Shown here one piece after another: positions 7,298 to 9,873 of a stretch of DNA of 9,873 nt. The stretch covers positions 1 through 9,873 of the forward strand of contig DASSHC010000184.1 of NCBI GenBank assembly GCA_035693105.1. The letters run 5' to 3'. A program made the translations under genes and the position numbers. How positions within the stretch are numbered: the stretch's first letter is position 1; each line of letters starts with the position of its first letter. The notes below the pieces were generated by a model. That model had not been told where the DNA came from and ran no database searches. It saw nothing but the letters and a program-made list of their open reading frames with translations. The stretch is from DASSHC01 sp035693105. GTDB taxonomy: Bacteria > Chloroflexota > Chloroflexia > Thermomicrobiales > Thermomicrobiaceae.

Positions 7298-7654
7298 GTG
7301 GAGATCTACGTCCATCCGACCTGAACCAGTTGCAAGAAGGCGGAGGAGTTCCTCCGGCAGCAGGGGGTCGAGTACCAGCGGCGCGACTACTTCAAGCAGC
7401 GCTTCACGCGCGAGGAGTTGACGGCGCTGCTGACGCGCGCCGGGCTGTCGCCACGCCAGGCGCTCGCCACCCGCAGCCGCGCCTACAAGTCGCTGGATCT
7501 GGCCCGGCGCGCCCTTCCTGACGACGAATTGCTGGACCTGATGGTGCAAGAGCCGACGCTCCTGCGCCGGCCGCTGGTGATCGGCGAGCGCGGCGCGGTG
7601 GCCGGCTTCGACCGTGAGCGCTTGCGGGAATTGGTGGAAGGAGGGCTGAGCTAG
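7298..7654 (+). CDS. Spx/ArsC-family thioredoxin-fold protein with predicted selenocysteine (UTSC) encoded by in-frame TGA
   Basis: A 118-residue ArsC/Spx-like redox protein. It starts at GTG 7298; TAG at 7292-7294 in the same frame excludes a longer form. The order is IYVHPT, then TGA at 7322-7324 (codon 9), then TSCKKAEEFL, giving U9-T-S-C12. This aligns with the CTSC active site of Bacillus Spx (recalled TSPSCTSCRKA). The rest matches the family without a frameshift: ATRSR (57-61, Spx STRSK), EPTLLRRPLVIG (85-96, Spx HPGLLRRPIIID) and GFDRERLREL near the C-terminus. The length is normal. The TGA thus replaces exactly the first catalytic Cys, and a SECIS-like hairpin follows. The likely role is thiol/selenol redox chemistry, such as arsenate-reductase-like reduction or a YffB-like oxidoreductase; Spx-type RNA polymerase binding is possible but unsupported. 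An alternative start at TTG 7418 would lack the active site. A pseudogene from one point mutation is the main rival. Confidence 0.82.
7341..7356 (+). promoter_or_regulatory. Predicted bacterial SECIS hairpin
   Basis: CGGAGG (7341-7346) and CCTCCG (7351-7356) form a perfect 6-bp stem closed by an AGUU tetraloop (7347-7350). The loop begins 22 nt after the TGA codon. Known bacterial SECIS elements are small hairpins just downstream of UGA, within the coding sequence, with a short apical loop carrying a G in its first positions and often a U; this one fits. TGC (7331-7333) with GCA (7357-7359) could add a lower helix across a 5'-side bulge. The expected role is to bind SelB and direct Sec insertion. 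Confidence 0.68.
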
Positions 7655-7789
7655 CGACCGGTTGAGATCCGGACCCTTCCGGTTCCTGCGGTAAGCCGTT
7701 CAGCGGGATGATTCGACGCTTGATGCGCCAAGGGGCGGTCCGGATCAACGATGCGGCGACGCGAAACGTGCATGGAGAAGGAGAAGGCG

Positions 7790-8341
7790 ATGAAGCGGCT
7801 CTATCTGCTCGTGCTGGTTGCTCTCATGGCATTCGCTATCCCGCTCGGCGTCTCGGCCCGTACGCGACCTCAGGTCTATCTGGTCCATCTCGAGCAGCTC
7901 AACAATTCCGGCGTCATGGGTGGCGCGCTGCTGCTCCGGCGCGGCGATCAACTGACGGTCATTCTCGTGGCTCATGGGCTGGAAGCGAACATGGTCCACC
8001 CGCAGCACATCCACGGTTTTACCGATACCCCGCAGGACTCGGTATGCCCGCCGCCCGAAGCCGCGGGTACCGACGGCATCCTGACGTTGGCCGAGGGCCT
8101 GCCATACTACGGCCCGGTGGTCGTGCCGCTCCAGAACATGAATGGGGACTTCCCGACCGCCAACCCGGGTGGTGTCGTCGTCTTCATCCATACCTTCGAC
8201 TTGTCGACGCTGTCGATCACGGACCTGACGCAGTTCACCATCGTCCTCCATGGGATGACGGTCAACAACGCGTACGACGCCAGCCTGCCCGTCGCCTGCG
8301 GCCAGATCATCGTGGTGGGCCAGCAGCCGACGAGCTCGTAG
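7790..8341 (+). CDS. Secreted CHRD/Cu-Zn-SOD-like beta protein, function unknown
   Basis: A 183-residue exported protein. The N-terminus MKRLYLLVLVALMAFAIPLG is a clear signal peptide, with likely cleavage after VSA (residue 23). The start at 7790 is preferred because AAGGAG lies 6 nt before it; in-frame ATGs at 7751 and 7772 would put extra charged residues ahead of the signal peptide. The mature part alternates short hydrophobic strands and turns. It has a histidine cluster, HPQHIHG (His70, His73, His75), a segment DSVCPPPEAAGTDG, and LHGMTVNNAYDASLPVACGQ near the end. Cys86 and Cys170 could form a disulfide. The pattern recalls CHRD domains and, more distantly, Cu/Zn superoxide dismutase metal sites, but the assignment is tentative and I do not claim an enzymatic activity. 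It follows the selenoprotein gene by 135 bp and a strong hairpin lies after its stop. Confidence 0.82.
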   Translation: MKRLYLLVLVALMAFAIPLGVSARTRPQVYLVHLEQLNNSGVMGGALLLRRGDQLTVILVAHGLEANMVHPQHIHGFTDTPQDSVCPPPEAAGTDGILTLAEGLPYYGPVVVPLQNMNGDFPTANPGGVVVFIHTFDLSTLSITDLTQFTIVLHGMTVNNAYDASLPVACGQIIVVGQQPTSS

Positions 8342-8370
8342 CATCGAGCGACCCCGCTCCGCGTTTCGGT

Positions 8371-8414
8371 CGACGACGGCGCGGCGACATCGCACAGTCG
8401 CCGCGCCGTCGTCG
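8371..8414 (+). terminator. Perfect 18-bp hairpin after the CHRD-like gene
   Basis: CGACGACGGCGCGGCGAC at 8371-8388 and its exact reverse complement at 8397-8414 flank an 8-nt loop, 29 bp beyond the stop codon. The stem is extremely GC-rich and its position suits transcription termination or mRNA 3'-end protection. A U-tract is absent on both strands, so it is not a canonical intrinsic terminator. High-GC bacteria often show such U-less hairpins after genes. Confidence 0.5.
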
Positions 8415-8626
8415 TGTGCGACCTTTCGCGCGGTAGCGGCCGTCGTTGCCGAGGCAGGGAGGCCGGCTCTCTCCTCTCTGCTCACGCCACATTCCAGACG
8501 CGCCAACACACCCACGTCCACACCTTGCCGCGGCCCGTGTTCTGTTCGAAGATGGATCGGTACACTGACCGTCGGCGCCGCGGGCGTACGTGCTGCGTGC
8601 TGATGCGCTGTGGTTCCTATTTTCCC

Positions 8627-8726
8627 AGTCACCCTGAGGCTGCAGCCGAGGGATCACTTCTGCCTTGCATGATCGCGATTGTTTCAAGTTCAGCAGAGAT
8701 TCTTCGCAGCGGCTCAGAATGACAGA
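8627..8726. repeat. Imperfect inverted-repeat element related to copy 1
   Basis: The left arm (about 8628-8656) begins GTCACCCTGAG and runs to GAGGGATCA. The right arm (about 8696-8725) begins AGATTCTTCG and ends CTCAGAATGAC. The reverse complement of the right arm gives GTCATTCTGAG followed by GAAGAATCT, so the arms match at both ends with indels between. The vocabulary (GTCAtcCtGA and GAgGGATC) is that of the element at 4252-4366, but here GTCA is outermost, the reverse of that copy. It is noncoding. Confidence 0.6.
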
Positions 8727-8744
8727 GGGGGCGGCACAGGCTGA

Positions 8745-8779
8745 CCGGGGAGAGGGCCGCGGCCGAAACATCTCCCCGG
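8745..8779 (+). other. Hairpin in the nfo leader
   Basis: CCGGGGAGA (8745-8753) and TCTCCCCGG (8771-8779) are perfect 9-bp complements enclosing 17 nt, which itself contains the palindrome GGCCGCGGCC (8755-8764). The structure ends 34 nt before the nfo start codon and leaves the Shine-Dalgarno region free. It may be a 5'-UTR structure or a chance GC-rich palindrome. No U-tract follows. Confidence 0.4.
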
Positions 8780-8813
8780 CGAGATCCGAAATTGACGTGA
8801 GAGAAGGGAACGC

Positions 8814-9686
8814 ATGCTTCTTGGCGCGCACATGTCGATCGCGGGCGGGTTTGACAAGGCGGTGGAGCGCGCCCAGGCGGCCGGCTGCCAGTCGCTGCAG
8901 ATCTTCACCAAGAACAGCAACCAGTGGAAGGCCAAGCCGATCACGCCGGAGCAGATCGAGGCGTTCCGCGCGGCGCTGGCCGAGACCGGCATCGGACCGG
9001 TCGTGGCACACGACTCCTACCTGATCAACCTCGCTTCGCCGGACGATGAGCTATGGCTCAAGTCGACCGCCGCCTTCGAGGACGAGCTGCGCCGCTGCGA
9101 GGAGCTGGGCGTCGGCTTCCTGGTGACCCATCCCGGCGCGGCCAAGGAGTCGCCGCGTGAGGATGCCATGGCGCGTGTGGCCGAGGCGCTCGACCGCATC
9201 TACGGCAAGCACCGCTACCCGGTGATGACGCTGCTGGAGAACACCGCCGGGCAGGGAACCACGCTCGGGGCCAGCTTCGAGGAGCTGGCGGGGATCGTCG
9301 ACCGCGCCACCTACCCCGAACAGATCGGCTTCTGCTTCGATACCTGCCACGCCCTGGCCGCCGGCTACGACATCCGCGGCACCGAGGGTTACGCCCAGAC
9401 GATGGCCGGGTTCGACCGCCTGCTCGGTCTCGACAAGCTCAGGTGCATTCACCTGAACGACTCGCAGAAGGAGCTCGGCTCGCGCCGCGACCGCCACGCG
9501 CACATCGGCGAGGGCGAGGTTGGCCTGGCGGGCTTCGCCCACTTCGTCAACGACCGGCGCTTCCGTGAGGTGCCCGGCATCCTGGAGACGCCCAAGAGCG
9601 ACGACCTGCACGAGGACCGCGAGAACCTGGAACGCCTGCGCGGGCTGGAGGGCGCGGCGCCGCCGTTCCCCGGGCTGACGGAGTAG
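8814..9686 (+). CDS. nfo: Endonuclease IV (AP endonuclease)
   Basis: Zinc-dependent apurinic/apyrimidinic endonuclease of base-excision repair; it cuts 5' to abasic sites and removes blocked 3' ends. The 290-residue length is normal for the family. It opens with the typical GAHMSIAGG. All nine metal-binding residues known from E. coli Nfo have counterparts: His66 (VAHDSY), His106 (VTHPGA), Glu142 (LLENTAGQG), Asp176 and His179 (FDTCHALAAGYD), His213 (IHLNDS), Asp226 and His228 (SRRDRHAHIGEG) and Glu258 (LETPK). GAAGGGAA lies just upstream of the ATG. The enzyme is therefore expected to be active. Its last bases (from 9660) recur in inverted orientation at the right edge of the window. Confidence 0.97.
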   Translation: MLLGAHMSIAGGFDKAVERAQAAGCQSLQIFTKNSNQWKAKPITPEQIEAFRAALAETGIGPVVAHDSYLINLASPDDELWLKSTAAFEDELRRCEELGVGFLVTHPGAAKESPREDAMARVAEALDRIYGKHRYPVMTLLENTAGQGTTLGASFEELAGIVDRATYPEQIGFCFDTCHALAAGYDIRGTEGYAQTMAGFDRLLGLDKLRCIHLNDSQKELGSRRDRHAHIGEGEVGLAGFAHFVNDRRFREVPGILETPKSDDLHEDRENLERLRGLEGAAPPFPGLTE

Positions 9687-9873
9687 GCGGCGGGGGTTGC
9701 CCTCATCCGCCCCGCCCGGACGGAGCCTTCTCCCAATGCTGGGAGAGGGGAGAATGCTGGGGGAACATCCGGATGTTCCTGTAGCGAGCTCCCCTTCTCC
9801 CAGTATTGGGAGAAGGGGCGGGGGGGATGAGGGCAACCCCCGCCGCCTACTCCGTCAGCCCGGGGAACGGCGG
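9660..9873. repeat. Perfect 49-bp terminal inverted duplication including the nfo 3' end
   Basis: Bases 9660-9708 equal the reverse complement of 9825-9873 with no mismatch, and the match runs to the window edge, so it may be longer. The left copy covers the last nine codons of nfo including its stop, plus 22 bp of flank. Because unique coding sequence is copied perfectly, this is either a very recent foldback duplication or an assembly that turned back through the palindromic element between the copies. Confidence 0.9.
9700..9833. repeat. Palindromic intergenic element (CCCTCATCC ... GGATGAGGG)
   Basis: The 134-bp element begins CCCTCATCC and ends GGATGAGGG. Each half holds a small hairpin: TCTCCCAATGCTGGGAGA on the left and TTCTCCCAGTATTGGGAGAA on the right. 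The centre is a perfect 18-bp palindrome, GGAACATCC followed by GGATGTTCC (9762-9779). It starts 13 bp beyond the nfo stop and codes for nothing. Similar CTCCCAATxxTGGGAG repeats are, from memory, common between genes in some high-GC genomes. Confidence 0.7.

Larger units (their letters stand above)
8342..8813. other. 472-bp intergenic region without a convincing gene
   Basis: Between the CHRD-like gene and nfo I see a perfect 18-bp hairpin close to the upstream stop, an imperfect inverted repeat at 8627-8726, and a second hairpin close to nfo; each is listed separately. The stretch from about 8415 to 8626 holds nothing I can identify. Open frames through the region lack family-like sequence and start signals. 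No clear -35/-10 pair for nfo was found. Confidence 0.6.

Noticed and set aside
7418..7654. A 78-residue gene starting at TTG 7418, or a pseudogene
   Set aside because: This form lacks the CxxC active site, while the upstream codons in the same frame match the family up to and beyond the TGA. The frame is otherwise intact, so a Sec codon explains it better than decay.
7655..7700. CCGGA-CCCT-TCCGG as terminator of the selenoprotein gene
   Set aside because: The stem is only 5 bp with no U-tract, and short GC stems like this are frequent here.
7708..8436. Overlapping 242-codon plus-strand frame across the CHRD-like gene
   Set aside because: It has no signal peptide or known motif and is Arg/Gly/Pro-rich; the overlapping frame has a good Shine-Dalgarno, a signal peptide and family-like sequence.

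Overview
This is a GC-rich (about two-thirds G+C) bacterial window with tightly packed genes. The organism is probably a Chloroflexota member of the Thermomicrobia/Sphaerobacter type. That is an inference from a T-box-controlled valyl-tRNA synthetase, a predicted F420-dependent (Rv1855c-like) oxidoreductase, the high GC and GGATCC/GTCATCC-type intergenic repeats; no marker gene settles it. Three genes (valS, rmlD, the LLM oxidoreductase) end in TGA, so UGA is a normal stop codon here.

Layout. The left edge carries the 3' part of an MFS drug/siderophore-type exporter (+), convergent with valS (-). Upstream of valS on the minus strand is a full T-box riboswitch with a GUC (valine) specifier, an antiterminator and an intrinsic terminator. 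A 115-bp nested inverted repeat separates this leader from a two-gene minus-strand operon, rmlD (dTDP-4-dehydrorhamnose reductase) followed by a WbbL-like family 2 glycosyltransferase; the two overlap by ATGA. Divergent from it on the plus strand run the LLM oxidoreductase, a short thioredoxin-fold gene, a secreted CHRD-like protein and, after a 472-bp gap with hairpins and a second repeat, nfo (endonuclease IV). The window ends in a palindromic repeat followed by a perfect inverted copy of the last bases of nfo.

Main discovery. The gene at 7298-7654 is an Spx/ArsC-like protein whose first catalytic cysteine codon is TGA, giving a U-T-S-C redox motif. A perfect 6-bp hairpin with an AGUU loop lies 22 nt downstream, where a bacterial SECIS is expected. 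Routine gene callers would truncate this gene to an active-site-less fragment or call it a pseudogene. I read it as a selenoprotein.

How the genes fit together. rmlD and the glycosyltransferase form a rhamnose-addition module for a surface glycan. The LLM oxidoreductase and the selenoprotein lie 50 bp apart on one strand and may be co-transcribed as redox enzymes. valS is controlled by tRNA-Val charging. nfo is a stand-alone base-excision repair gene.
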